Source of the DNA: Hermatobates lingyangjiaoensis
Lineage: Eukaryota; Arthropoda; Insecta; Hemiptera; Hermatobatidae
NCBI GenBank assembly: GCA_026182355.1
Contig: JAPFBL010000169.1
Coordinates: 62,001 to 126,000, forward strand
Length of the DNA stretch: 64,000 nucleotides
Direction of reading: 5' to 3'
The notes below the pieces were generated by a model. The model did no database searches, was not told where the DNA came from, and saw only the letters and a list, made by a program, of their open reading frames with translations. How positions within the stretch are numbered: position 1 is the first letter of the stretch; every line of letters begins with the position of its first letter. The position numbers and the translations under genes were made by a program. Positions 20,910-32,585 of this stretch are shown one piece after another.

Positions 20910-21400
20910 ATAACAAAATAAACAAGTGAAATAACAATCAACGTTCAAATCACGAAATGAAATGAGAAAAAAGACTTTCAATAGTAACAAGCTGTCTTCG
21001 TCAGAGTATATATATATGTCAAAATAAACAAGTGAAATAACAATCAACGTTCAAACCACGATATGAAATGAGGAAAAAGACTTTCAACAGTAATAAGCTG
21101 TCTTCGTCAGAGTATATATATATATATATATATATATATTTCAAAATAAACAAGTGAAATGACAATCAACGTTCAAACCACGATAAGAAATGAGAAAAAT
21201 GACTTTCAATAGTAACAAGCTGTCTTCGTCAGAGTATATATATATATATATATATATATATTCCAAAATAAACAAGTGAAATAACAATCAACGTTCAAAC
21301 CACGATAAGAAATGAGAAAAATAACTTTCAACAGTGACAAGCTGTCTTCGTCAGAGTCAAATGCCAACTGACACTTGGGTTTTTTTCTCAACCCAACTTT
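20910..21400 (-). repeat. Tandem array of four F1-related hammerhead units
   Basis: Direct units begin near 20913, 21017, 21140 and 21262. Each has about 95 bp of F1-like sequence (AAATAAACAAGTGAAAT, CAATCAACGTTCAAA, GCTGTCTTCGTCAGAG) plus (TA)n of variable length, giving spacings of 104, 123 and 122 bp. Each unit keeps CUGACGA and a GACAG/CUGUU helix II on the minus strand. All four lack the AUCUUA between GAAAG and GUCUU, so helix III is broken. The fourth unit extends past GTCAGAG into TCAAATGCCAACTG. Confidence 0.85.
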
Positions 21401-21469
21401 CCTCAAATCCCAACAGTGTCAATCAATTAGGATTTTTTCTTTTTTTTTCTTTTTTCTCATTTCTTTATG

Positions 21470-21700
21470 TGGTTTGAACGTTGATATAAATGTATATATC
21501 AACGCCTGAACCATAGTTACAAATTTAGAAATAAGACTGAAATTTTTCAAACAAAACAATTAATCTTCCTCAAAGTCACACTTAAAGTGTAACAAAAACT
21601 AGTAGTTTTTATTAAACGACTTAGTATTGTTTATGAATTTATTATTGTGGTTTAGATCTTGATTTCTATCATACGTATTTACTGTGAAACTCGATATAAT
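21470..21700. mobile_element. Highly diverged F1-related inverted pair
   Basis: Left half about 21495-21590 (AACGCCTGAACCATAG, TTTTTCAAACAAAACAA) and right half about 21600-21690 (TATTGTGGTTTAGATCTTG, CGTATTTACTGTGAAAC) retain F1 order in opposite orientations. The hammerhead core is not recognisable. Confidence 0.5.
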
Positions 21701-22544
21701 TATTTACATTCACAATGTACAACTATGACTCTACAACTAACAAAAATTACTACGGTATGAAAGGAAAAACACAAAGGAATTGATCCAAAGGAAATTTGTT
21801 ACTAAGGGGCTAGATTTTGGAAGCTTTTTCCACCCCTGTGTCCTATTCAAATATACTACAAGTAAGTAAAAAATGTTGAGAGGAAAAAAATTATTAAAAT
21901 CTGAGGGAGAGTTGTCGGAGAGAGTTAATATGTAAAATAAAGGCTGAGAGGCTGTTATTATAGCTACGGACAACTCAAATGGATTTACTTTGAATTGCAA
22001 ACCTAAGTAGGTTAAACTTTGCATATGCTTGCACATTAATTTAAACTGGTAATGAATATGTTTTTTTTTCTTCCATACTTTTTAGAATTGAATTGAATAG
22101 ATTTCTTTTAGTATCATATAAAAGATAAATCAATTTTGATGGAACTGAAGATTTTTTAAGGCAAATTTATTCAAAATATCAACAGTGTAAAAACAACTCT
22201 AACCATATGCACAGAAGAATAGAAATTATTGATATAAAAGATTTTTTCCAAAATACTGAATGAATAATTTACGTTGTAATCTTATTGATAACATTTTGCA
22301 TGTAATTATTTTATTAAATATACTACTACATGAATTGTAAAGCAGTAGCAGTCATGTCTGTTTGTTTAAATGGTGTTTAATTATTTTGTAGTTTATTATG
22401 TTTATAATGTTTGTAGTTTATTATGTTTGTAGTTTATAATGTTGTCGAACATAACTAGCAATACCAGTGATAACTATGAGTATATCATGAATAGGAAGCA
22501 GAGAAAAAATAATCCACTGATTATATTTCCTATAATCCAGGAAG

Positions 22545-22654
22545 TGTAGGGGGTAGTGTAGTAGTTTAGTAGTAGTACTGTAGTAGTAGTAGTAGTAGTA
22601 ATATGTAGTGCAGTAGTAGTAGTAGTATTAGTGTAGTAGTTTAGTAGTAGTACT

Positions 22655-22726
<72 letters not shown>

Positions 22727-23176
22727 TAGTAGTTTAGTAGTAGTACTGTAGTAGTAGTAGTAGTAGTAGTAATATGTAGTGCAGTAGTAGTTTAGTAGTA
22801 GTAGTAGTAGTGTAGTAGTTTAGTAGTAGTACTGTAGTAGTAGTAGTAGTAGTAATATGTAGTGCAGTAGTAGTAGTAGTAGTAATATGTAGTGCAGTAG
22901 TAGTAGTAGTGTAGTAGTTTAGTAGTAGTACTGTAGTAGTAGTAGTAGTAGTAATATGTAGTGCAGTAGTAGTAGTAGTAGTAATATGTAGTGCAGTAGT
23001 AGTAGTAGTGTAGTAGTTTAGTAGTAGTACTGTAGTAGTAGTAGTAGTAGTAGTAGTAATATTAGTGCAGTAGTAGTAGTAGTAGTAGTAGTGTAGTAGT
23101 TTAGTAGTAGTACTGTAGTAGTAGTAGTAGTAGTAGTAGTAATATGTAGTGCAGTAGTAGTAGTAGTATAGTAGTG
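22545..23176. repeat. Hierarchical (AGT)n array with higher-order units
   Basis: About 630 bp of AGT/GTA triplets. The phrase GTAGTTTAGTAGTAGTACTG recurs near 22561, 22636, 22729, 22815, 22914, 23013 and 23097, often followed by AATATGTAGTGCAGTAG. The spacings (about 75-99 bp, twice 99) show that whole blocks were duplicated, not only single triplets. Confidence 0.93.
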
Positions 23177-23177
23177 A

Positions 23178-23506
23178 AGGTTAGGTTAGGTTATGTTGCA
23201 GTGGCAGTCCTACAAGGAAACACACTTATGCCGAGCATTGGCCCTTTGTGATACCACACAATGAAAATTGATTCTACAGTGGGAGTCTTAAATATTTCTT
23301 AACTCAAGTGTATTTAGAGTAGGGATCTTTAACCTGTACCTGACATCGTACAGGCTCGAGACCGATAATTTAACGTCCTTCTCCGAGGGACGACGTGCTC
23401 AGATTTATTCACCTCCCGCATGAATAAATCGAAGGCCAGGTGGGGATCGAACACCGGTCCTATCAGTTCTGAGGCGAGCACGGAACCACTGAGCTGGCCT
23501 GGCCCC
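23178..23506 (-). mobile_element. tRNA-derived SINE (S2), near full length
   Basis: On the minus strand the head reads GGCCAGCTCAGTGG (A box) and GTTCGATCCCCACC (B box) about 40 bp apart, the spacing of an internal Pol III promoter. The body includes TTTATTCATGCGGGAGGTG, ACGTCGTCCCTCGG and the 3' region AGAATCAATTTTC, TGGTATCACAAAGGG. The 3' end finishes in TAACCTAACCTAACC directly against the AGT array. This is the best copy of the family; others are at 16975, 23510, 51290, 58103 and 59949. Confidence 0.87.
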
Positions 23507-23509
23507 TAT

Positions 23510-23770
23510 GGGCCAGTGTAGCTCAATAGCTCTCGTGTTCGCCTCTGGACTGGTAGATGCCGGGTTCCATTCTTACTCTGGCCTCGATTTCTTCTCAAGG
23601 GAAATGAAAAACTCTGAGTACATTGTTCTTCGGAGGAAACATTAAGACATCGGAGCTAATCCTGTATTATGCCAGGTGTTCGTTAAAGAATCGTAACTAT
23701 AAATACAATTGGGTTTGGCAAAATATAGGGCTCCCAATGTAGAATCGACCTGATAATGATAAATTTGGTG
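23510..23770 (+). mobile_element. tRNA-derived SINE (S3), head-to-head with S2
   Basis: GGCCAGTGTAGCTCAATAG (A-box region) and GGGTTCCATTC (diverged B box) are followed by CTCGATTTCTTCTCAAGG, ACATTAAGACATCGGAG and CTCCCAATGTAGAATCGACC. It starts about 4 bp from the head of S2, so the two promoters diverge. The body is more diverged than S2. Confidence 0.78.
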
Positions 23771-23774
23771 ATAA

Positions 23775-26340
23775 ATAACTAACTAATAAATAACTAATAT
23801 ATTCTGTACACACTGCAACTGAATCTATTGACGCAGCCCTCAGTGCTTTGCGTAGTTATGTTAGTTTTACTTCAACTAAGCTGAGTTAGCGTGTAAATTG
23901 TCTCAAAATTATCGTCAAAAATAATTTTTAATTCCGTATACTCGTACAAGATGGAAATTGTATATTTAGGTCCATATAACATTAGCATGATAATGCATGA
24001 TAATGATTTCATAAATGTTATCACAGAAAGAATCAGTAAAATACTAAACAATGTAACCGGAAGTACATCGAATTTGTTTGTCGTATTTTATAAAAAAATT
24101 AAATCAAAATTAAAAAAACTTTGATCAAGATTGTATTTCTCAACCGTAAACCAGTTATAAACGTAACAGAGAAGTGGATTGAATGAGTTTTGATATCTCT
24201 TCGTAAATGTTGACCCAATATTGTTTTGCAAGCTTTAAAAGCACAGCTAGGCAAAACTGAAGGAGGCAAATTATTCTACCACGCTAAGTTCATAGAAGTT
24301 TCCGTCAACTGCAGAAATTACGTCAAAATTAATAATACGCTGGAAATAAATATCACCCTAACTTACACGAAAGTTTACCCTTTTTCGAATAGAGGTATTG
24401 TGCCATTATTGATTCCATAATTCTAATTACTGTATATATGACACTCAAAGCGTCTAGAGGTAGAATGTGGTTACATTTTGTAAAATAATTTATTTAATGA
24501 GCCAATAAATTACAAATCAATTTATTAATATTTGATTTGCTAATTCATTAAGCTCTGCGCCTTAAACTCAGTTCGTTAATTACTAAACTTTAAATTGAGA
24601 TTTGAATCACTACTTCACTACATACTCTACATAAAGTAAATGACTAAATCAATGCAAGGAAATGTTAATAGAATCACTTATTCATTGAACGGTAATAATG
24701 TCAATAAATTAGCAATAACACTGATGTGCTAAAATCTATATTTAGATTGAGGGCGAACAGTGGCAACCACCTCGGGTTCTGCACTTGTGAGGAATTTTAA
24801 AATGCACCATTTTAATTTAACATTTAAAAGTCGATGAGCAAAGACAATGTTTACATTGTTAGTGGTAATGAAGGTGACTAGGTGGAAGGCTCCTCTTTTT
24901 TACTCTACAAGCAGCACTTGGCTAATTGAGCCGCCGCGATGGGGTCGCTGGGAGCTTGTCACCCCACCTCGGCGCACAGTCGTCGGAAACACTAGAGACC
25001 ACCACTGCAGCCACCCTCCACGCCCATTAAACCATTCTACATGTCATAGCCCTAATGACAACGCTTGCTCTCTTATACAACTCACCGCATTTCATTGTAT
25101 TCCACAATTATTTGTTATCAACACTAGATATATTCTTATATGAAATCCAACAAGAATTACCCATATTATATTATTTAATCAAACAGCTAAAAATAACATA
25201 CGTAATTAATTATTTTTTAAGTTCACAATGAATTGTCCGTTATTGAAATTCTGAATGAATGCCTCAACTTCGCAGGAGAAGAGTGTTTGTCTTTGTAGAG
25301 GATTTCCAATCTTCACAGCACGCTAAGAATACGATGTTATGCAGAGGTGTTCCTATAACAATTTCATAGACAAATGCTATTATTTATAGTTTCGGCTAGG
25401 ATTGGGTGGTGGGGTTAGCTCAAGTTGTTTTTTTCTTATTGGGGGGGGGGGGGGGGGGGGCAGAAAGTAATTGATAAACACTGGATTAAACTAAAGTTAT
25501 GTTCTACCGTGAATATTCAGTTTATTAAGGTAAATAATAAAAAAGAATTACAAATACGATAATATAAGTAAAATAAGTTTGTCGGTTAGTGGAGTTAAGA
25601 CGGTGAAATGTAAAGGCAAATTGCTGACTAAACAGCAAAGCTAATCTAATTTTTTGCAGCCCTTGATAATTCTCACGTTTATCACAGGCAAATATTCATT
25701 CTTTTTCAACAGATACGAATACTCTACATTTCTCTTACCCTTTAACATTCATTTTAAATTATCTAATGTTCACTAATAAGACGATATATTAGGAAAAATA
25801 CAAATTTTTAACTACGAAAAATTACATTAGAATAATTCATTTGTATTACCCTATTCGACTGGAGTTGAAATATCGTAATGCATTTTTGTGATTCTTTCTG
25901 CAGTTTTTCTTTGTGATATTCTGCACATACAGTTGATTTTCTTCCTACGTCAGTTTATTACATTAACCTTTCTACCAAAAGGAAAAATCAATTAAATCCT
26001 CCCTGTTCTGGGTAGATTTCAGCTGTTTCAAGGAAAATGTTTGATTCATGTTTTCAAATGCACCCTCAAAAGGCTGATGGTGCATTTTGAGAGAATTATT
26101 AATCCATAAACCTCTTCGGATTATGTTATTCCCCTCTCCGTTGACAGGTGTAACATGATCCCTTCATCTTAAACTGTTCATACTACCCGGAGCCTGGAAA
26201 AATCAACTGGTTCCATATTTCGTTATTTCTTTTAATTCATCCAATAAATAAAAATATAATTAAAAACTAATTGCTTGTGATTTTTTATCAAACTAAGTAA
26301 AATTAAACTTTTTACTACACTTTGGATCTGTTATCTAAAG
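23775..26340. other. AT-rich stretch with one GC-richer island and a poly-G run
   Basis: At about 24885-25060 a GC-richer segment (GAGCCGCCGCGATGGGGTCG, CACCTCGGCGCACAG) carries a 98-codon open frame (24847-25143) with no recognised motif. A 20-nt poly-G run lies at 25441-25460. The rest shows no supported feature. Confidence 0.5.
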
Positions 26341-26346
26341 TAAAAG

Positions 26347-27445
26347 ATCCGGAGTAGACTACACTTAACTTTACTATAAGTAAACAAATTATGAAACTTC
26401 TTAGGTATATAATTTATAATGTCCTATTTAGGGGTCTAAACGGGAGTTGGTTATTAGTCTTTCATTCCTGGAGGTAGTAAATTAGTGACTGTTCCACTTA
26501 TCTATACATATTCTTATTTTTATATGTCAAACCACTGATGCATATACTATCATTAGTATTGCTACGGCAGTAATAACATTTTTGAAATTGAAAGTGTAGA
26601 TTTCGTGTTACCAAATAATCTCTTACAGGAGAACATGGCTTTTGTTCCAATAGCCAGTGGATCTCTTACATAGTTTATCTAACCTCCTTATACAACGAAG
26701 ATTTAAGACAAATTCCAGTGAAACCTTCAAAATATTCCTATTTTGTTTGAAAAATGTCCAAAACATGTAAGAAAAGCTGTCATTTTAAGATAATTTTTAA
26801 TTTAAGATGTAGAATAATTACATTTATCAAAGAATCTTTACATTTTTGAATTATGTTTTACATTTTTGGTCTTTTATAAAGTTATTATAATAGGAATTTT
26901 ATTCTTTCCCTTTGTCAAAATCCTAATAATCCAATTTACTCTGAGCGAGTGTTATCTTTTTCCTGCTGTACTGTACTCTGTTATAATGTTGCTGTAAATG
27001 TATATTGAGAAAAAATATACTAGCAATAGCCAATTTTGCATACACAAATCAAGTTTGAAGCTAGCTTTTCAGTATAATTCATAACTTTTATAGCTGGAAG
27101 CTCAAAATGCTTAAAAAATAATAGATATTAAGAAGGAAAGAGTCCATTTCCCACACTTCAATATTACCAAAAGGTACTATGATTAATAACAAAAAAAATT
27201 TACATCTGATATCAAGTTTTGTTTAAGAGTGTAACATATAGATTGATTAGAGCATTTTGTGAGACAAAACTACCATGGAAAACATCAGAAATAATATGTT
27301 TCATTGGCGTTGATTTTTTACATGTAAAAATTTTATTCGTTTGCATCTCATATTAAGTTATTAAATTATTTAAAAAATTTTCATTGAACTTCTAAACATC
27401 AATTTTACTCCAGCGGATTCAGTCAAAAAATTTCTAAGTCAATTA
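26347..27445 (+). mobile_element. 2-kb non-coding transposon, copy E1a (half copy)
   Basis: Starts GGAGTAGACTACAC followed by the terminal hairpin sequence CTTTACTATAAGTAA. It then matches the left 1.1-1.2 kb of copy E2 (35271-36480), including ACATGGCTTTTGTTC and CCAGTGGAT. It stops near the shared AAAAAATTTCTAAGTCAAT. No open frame is conserved. It abuts E1b in the opposite orientation. Confidence 0.8.
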
Positions 27446-27520
27446 ATATTAAATTATTTGCTTGGGATCTTTCACAAGGTTTTAATACATTAGTAAAGCT
27501 AGACTACAGCAACTGCTTAA

Positions 27521-29146
27521 TTACTTTACTATAAGTAAAGTATAGTGATCGTGAAAAAATTCGATCTCGAGATTTTGACGGAATTACATGTTTTGAGGTC
27601 CCAGAAGTCGTTTTATGACGTTTTTACGATGATGTCTGTGTGTGTGTGGGTGGGTGGGTGGGTGGGTGGGTGAGTGTGTTAGCATTGCTTGTTACCACGC
27701 TACGGTCCAGAATCTTTGATGGATCAAGTTGTTATTTTACACAAAAATGGGCCTCATAAAGACGAAGATCTCTATTGTTTGCGAAGAATTATGCATGATG
27801 GGAAAGTCACTTTTTTTGCCAAAAACCGTTTTTTTTAAAACATTTATTTCTCCTAAACTGATAACCCTAGAGTTTTGAAATTTTGACGTTATCTTTGAAG
27901 TTACAAATCAAAAAAACGAAAAATATATTCAGAATTTTAAAACAACAGGAAATATTTTTTTTTCAATAAAATGTAAAAATTTTGACTTATAATTCAATCT
28001 CAAACCTTGTGAGAGCGATACAAGCCATACTGTTTGACGGACAAAGATGAAACTATGCCTATTAATAGAACATTATATGGAGAATGAGTTGAGATATTTT
28101 TTTCTAAAATTACATTCGCTAAAGGGGAGTTACAGTACGATTTGTGTTTTCAGAAAATGTTTTTTTGACGCTAAACGGCTCGTTAAAAAATAATGAAAAT
28201 TTGACCAAAAATGGAACAAAAAATTAGCAATTCATAAAAAAAAATCATGAAGTTTCAATTACGGGAAAGAGCAATAACGATATAAAAACTCTTTGTTTAC
28301 CTAGACTAAGAGATCACCTGCTATACTTGTCGAATTTTTTGAATTTTTTTACATTGTTTACATTGACTTAGAAATTTTTTGAGCGAATCCACTGAGATAA
28401 AATTGATGTTTCTAATGGAAAAATGAAAATATATTATTGACTTACAAGAGATCTAAGAGGAATAATATTGTGCAGGTAAATGATAACACTCATTAAAAAA
28501 AAATTCGTATATATGTTATTTGACAAAGGGATGGAAAATGATCTTATTAAATACTAAGAAGCCATAAAATTCCCAGTATAATAATTCTGTTAAAAACCAA
28601 AAATGTAAAAGATAATTCAAAATAAAATCTTTCATTTAAAGATTAATAACTGTAATTATCGTACATCTTTAATTAACAAATCACCTTAAAACAACATTTT
28701 CTTCGCTGTTTAAGATGTTTTTCAGAGAAAAAAAGGGTATTTTACTGTTTCAAATTTGAAAATTTTACATTAATATTCAATCTAGAAGGATGTCAAGTAA
28801 ACGATGTAAGAAATCTACTGGCTATTTGAACAATAGCCATGTTCTCTTGTAGGATAATATTTCGTTTCAAGAAATGTTCACATTGGTTTTTCAAAAATGT
28901 TACTACTGCTGTAGTTATACTAATGAAATTATTTGCAAATAATAAATTATTTGTGATGTACAAAAATAAGCTTATAAATTGATATGTCCTTCAATCACTA
29001 TCTGTACTACCACACGAATGCAATGCTAATAATTATATCCCATTTAGATATTTATGTTATGCTTAAATAATACGTTATGTTTTATATACTCAAGAAATTT
29101 GACATTGAGTTACTTATAGTAAAGTAGAGTGTAGGCCACTCCAGAT
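27521..29146 (-). mobile_element. 2-kb non-coding transposon, copy E1b (internally deleted)
   Basis: Begins TTACTTTACTATAAGTAAAG, then GATCGTGAAAAAATT, and ends TTACTTATAGTAAAGTAGAG, TGTAGGCCACTCCAG. A (GTGG)n microsatellite near 27640-27675 is shared with E2 and E3. Compared with E3, about 400 bp is missing between GAGGAATAATATT and the TGACAAAGGGA region. The opposing E1a makes a large imperfect palindrome. Confidence 0.85.
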
Positions 29147-29507
29147 TTTTTTTTATAGCGATGGAATCCTTATTAAATTAGAAGAAGAGGCTGTGCTCAA
29201 ATAACAAAGACTGCGAAAAGGAGTATAAGGGAAAGGAGCCTTTCATTCCCAAAGTCAGAAATTTGTAAAAGTAGTAGAACATTTGAAGCCAGAAAGAGAC
29301 CTTAAACTAAAGATAGATGAACTTTTTGATGAAGTAGCGTAAATTCAAAGAAATTTCAATACTATCGAAAGCTAGTATTGAAAAGGTAGTATCAAAAACT
29401 TTTGAAGGGTTCAATTCCTATCAATTACTGGAACAACATCATCTTATAGTGACAGAGTTTTGTAAAATAAATTAAGTAATAAATAAATTAATTTTGAATT
29501 TCAAACA

Positions 29508-30075
29508 CGAAAGGGTTAAAAATCAAACAAGATTCGAAAGGGTGTTGATAAGTAGTAGGCACATGGTAAAGCTGGTTTTTCATATATTTAACTACAAGAT
29601 AGTTGCTCGGAATTAGCGAAAAACATCGAAAATTATACACAAATTTTCTGAAGTTAACAAAAAGCCAGAGCAGATATAGTTTTAAAGATTAGAATCCTTT
29701 GACCAAGGTAAAATAAAAATCTTCTCATTTCTTTTTGAAAAGCATTTAATATTAACACCTTTAATGACCTATAAAAACTGAATCGAAAATTATGCGCTTA
29801 AAAAAAAAATAATTAAGTTTGTGTGTCCTTTATTGCGCTTCTCAGACTTGACAACCATTCTAAAGAGGTCCATATTAACCACCAAGGGTCAATGAATATA
29901 CTAGAGATTGATAAGTCCATAGTGATGAAAGAGGGGTCAATCAATATTAAGTGTTCATACTTGAGTTTATTAAAAACAAAAATATACGAAAGGGTTGAAA
30001 AACAAACAAGATTCGAAAGGTTGTTGATAAGTAGTAGGCACATGGTTTAAGCTGGGTTTTCGTGTGTAAACGCAA
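29508..30075 (+). repeat. Pair of about 80-bp direct repeats, 480 bp apart
   Basis: CGAAAGGGTT(A/G)AAAA, CAAACAAGATTCGAAAGG and GTTGATAAGTAGTAGGCACA occur at 29508-29585 and again at 29988-30065. The second copy is in a 75-codon open frame (29823-30050) that ends in ISSRHMV. The first reads the same residues in part. The two may be duplicated remnants of one unrecognised coding or repeat sequence. Confidence 0.6.
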
Positions 30076-32498
30076 TTCTAAGAAAACAGAAGAACAGAAT
30101 AAACTTGAAAAAATTCGTGATTTGGGGGTAATAAACACTCTAAATTCGAACCCAATATCGGCACTATATTTCTGGTCACCAGAGACATTCTTTAATGTAA
30201 TCTTATTAATTAGTGTAACCCATTTTAGTAAAGGAGGTATATTAGTGTATATTTGTGTTATTCTGTAATAATAAACTGACAGGAAAGACATTTTAATCAA
30301 TATGGAATTTACTACAATATCGACCACACAAATTTACTATTTGCCCACTGTGAATAATCAGCATGATTAACTGTATAATTTTAATTGATTATTATGTTTT
30401 GGCAATGATAATAACAATCAAATTTGTCTGATTGTTTAGAATAGAAAATTTTTGCCTCTTTGGTCAATGCTAGGAAAGTATCTTTGTATTGAATAAATAT
30501 GTTTTTCAACAATGAAATAAAATAGTTAACATAACCATTAATTTAAATCTTATAATTTAGTTCATATAACTGTAAAACACAAAATTGGGCTAGTAAACAC
30601 CGTATGTGTTTAGTGAGATTTGTAACATTCATTAAAAAATGTTACTAATCAAAACACTAAATGTAATACTAAAGAATTGGTTATGTAATTTAATACATGT
30701 TTATCAACTGAAGTATGTTTAATGTTTAATTAAATAGTCAATTTGTTTTGGTTTCATTTGAGAGAAATTATACAAACATAATAAACCTAATGCAATAATA
30801 TGAATATTTATCTCAATTTATTCTATACTTTTAATTTATTTTAAATAATATGATTGATTCAGTAATTGGTAAAATGAATTAATCCCTTATTGTAGCTAAT
30901 ACCGTTAAAATATGATTTCAATTAATAAATAGTTATTTATTATTATCATCTTAATTTAAAGAACAAATATACTTTGTTGTTTATTCTTCCTCTGGGGTTT
31001 TTCTCGATCAAATGAATGCTAAAGGAACTTAAAATTTGTTCTTTTTAAAGTATTTTGTTTCTTATAAGCAATAATTCATGAAAGTTTTATCATGAGAAAT
31101 TTGCATAAATCTAATATTGAAAACAAAACTTCAATTCTTCAGAAGGAGTTTCAAAAGTGGTTCACAAAAGATCAAAGAGGACCCACGAGTAAAAAACAGT
31201 TATTTGTAGGGTATGTAGTGAGCAATTAGAGTCCATTCAAAATTACTCATATATTACGATAAAATAATACCATTTATATCAACGAATTAGCAAGTTAACC
31301 TTTAGAATATTCAAACATTAGCATTAAAAGATCAAACTCAATATCTCATTAGTTAGTCAGAATATTGCAATGTTTATATTATATTGCAAATGTTTATATT
31401 GCAAATGTAATATTATATTACATTTACATACTCTATCCAAATTTGATTGTTTTTTTTTAAAACATTTGTAAAATGTCAATAAAGATAAGTTGTAGTTTTT
31501 TAAAATATATGTTTTGTTTTTATATGTAGAATTTAGGATACTAATATAATGAAATAGGCTCAAATGTACTGACAGGAGCCCTCTGTCATTTATTGATTGA
31601 TTTGAACTTCATTCAAAATTAATTTTAAATTCAAAAGTAAGGATAATTTTAAACATTTTAGTTTGTACCATGTGCAATGTTTGATGTCAATGTAGAAAAG
31701 CACTTTTCTCCACAGTAGATATTTTTCCATAAGAATGACTTTGATGATACTTAAAAGAAACTAAATGTTTCTTCTGATCAAAATATAGGAAAAATAACAA
31801 TGATATTCAATTAACTATTGATTAGTTTAAAAATATTTAATTTCAAAATGAATTCAAGACATTAATTGATTAGTTAACTGAATTGAAAATGAATGGTATA
31901 CAATTTTTGACTATCCACTTATGAAAATAGTACAGTTTTGAGCTAGTGTTTATACACTGAGTGTGAAGTTTTTAAGGGCTCTTGCCTCTGCATAGTTAAA
32001 CATAGAACTATTTATTGTTACATTTGTTATTTAAGCATAGTTTATTCTTTGCTGAAAATTTGTTTATGCAGAATTAGATTTTTTTAAGTGATAGGAGGTC
32101 GGTACAGATGATAAGATATCATTTAAGGGGTCTACAGGAAAACAAAAGTTGAGACTCTCTGCTCTAGAATAAACAGAAGAGCAGCTGAGACATATTACTT
32201 GTTTTGATCTAAAGTAGAATACAGTATTTTTGTCATGCTGCAAAATCACCCAATAACAATAAACCTTTAGGAGTACAGGTGTTCATACAAAACAACTTTT
32301 ATCTTAACAAACTTTTTTTGTTATGTTAAAATTTGATAATATTTCAATTGTTTGCTCTTTACTTCATTTGCAAAGTTAAGGATTCTGAATTAATTGTTTC
32401 AACTCTCACTGCTTTAAACTATCTCAACTTGTATAGATATTCTAGGTTTGGAAAGCATGCTCTGTTTATTATTGACCAGTCAATTTATTTATGGAAAA

Positions 32499-32585
32499 GT
32501 GACAATTCTAAGTAGTACTGTATTGTATTAGTGACAATTCTAAGTAGTACTGTATTGTATTAGTGACAATGCTAATACAATACAG
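32499..32585. repeat. 32-bp tandem duplication with inverted echo
   Basis: Two adjacent identical units starting GTGACAATTCTAAGTAG and ending TGTATTGTATTA are followed by a partial third unit and the complement CTAATACAATACAG. The region could form a short hairpin. Confidence 0.85.

Noticed and set aside
23460..23580. tRNA gene candidates from A and B boxes
   Set aside because: No cloverleaf with acceptor stem can be formed, and the boxes belong to SINE heads with shared downstream bodies.
27600..27680. Protein-coding reading of the (GTGG)n region shared by the 2-kb elements
   Set aside because: No frame is conserved among E1b, E2 and E3 and all contain stops.
29947..30327. 126-codon minus-strand open frame
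   Set aside because: AT-rich composition, Ile/Phe/Leu-heavy, overlaps opposing frames and a direct repeat, and has no recognisable motif.
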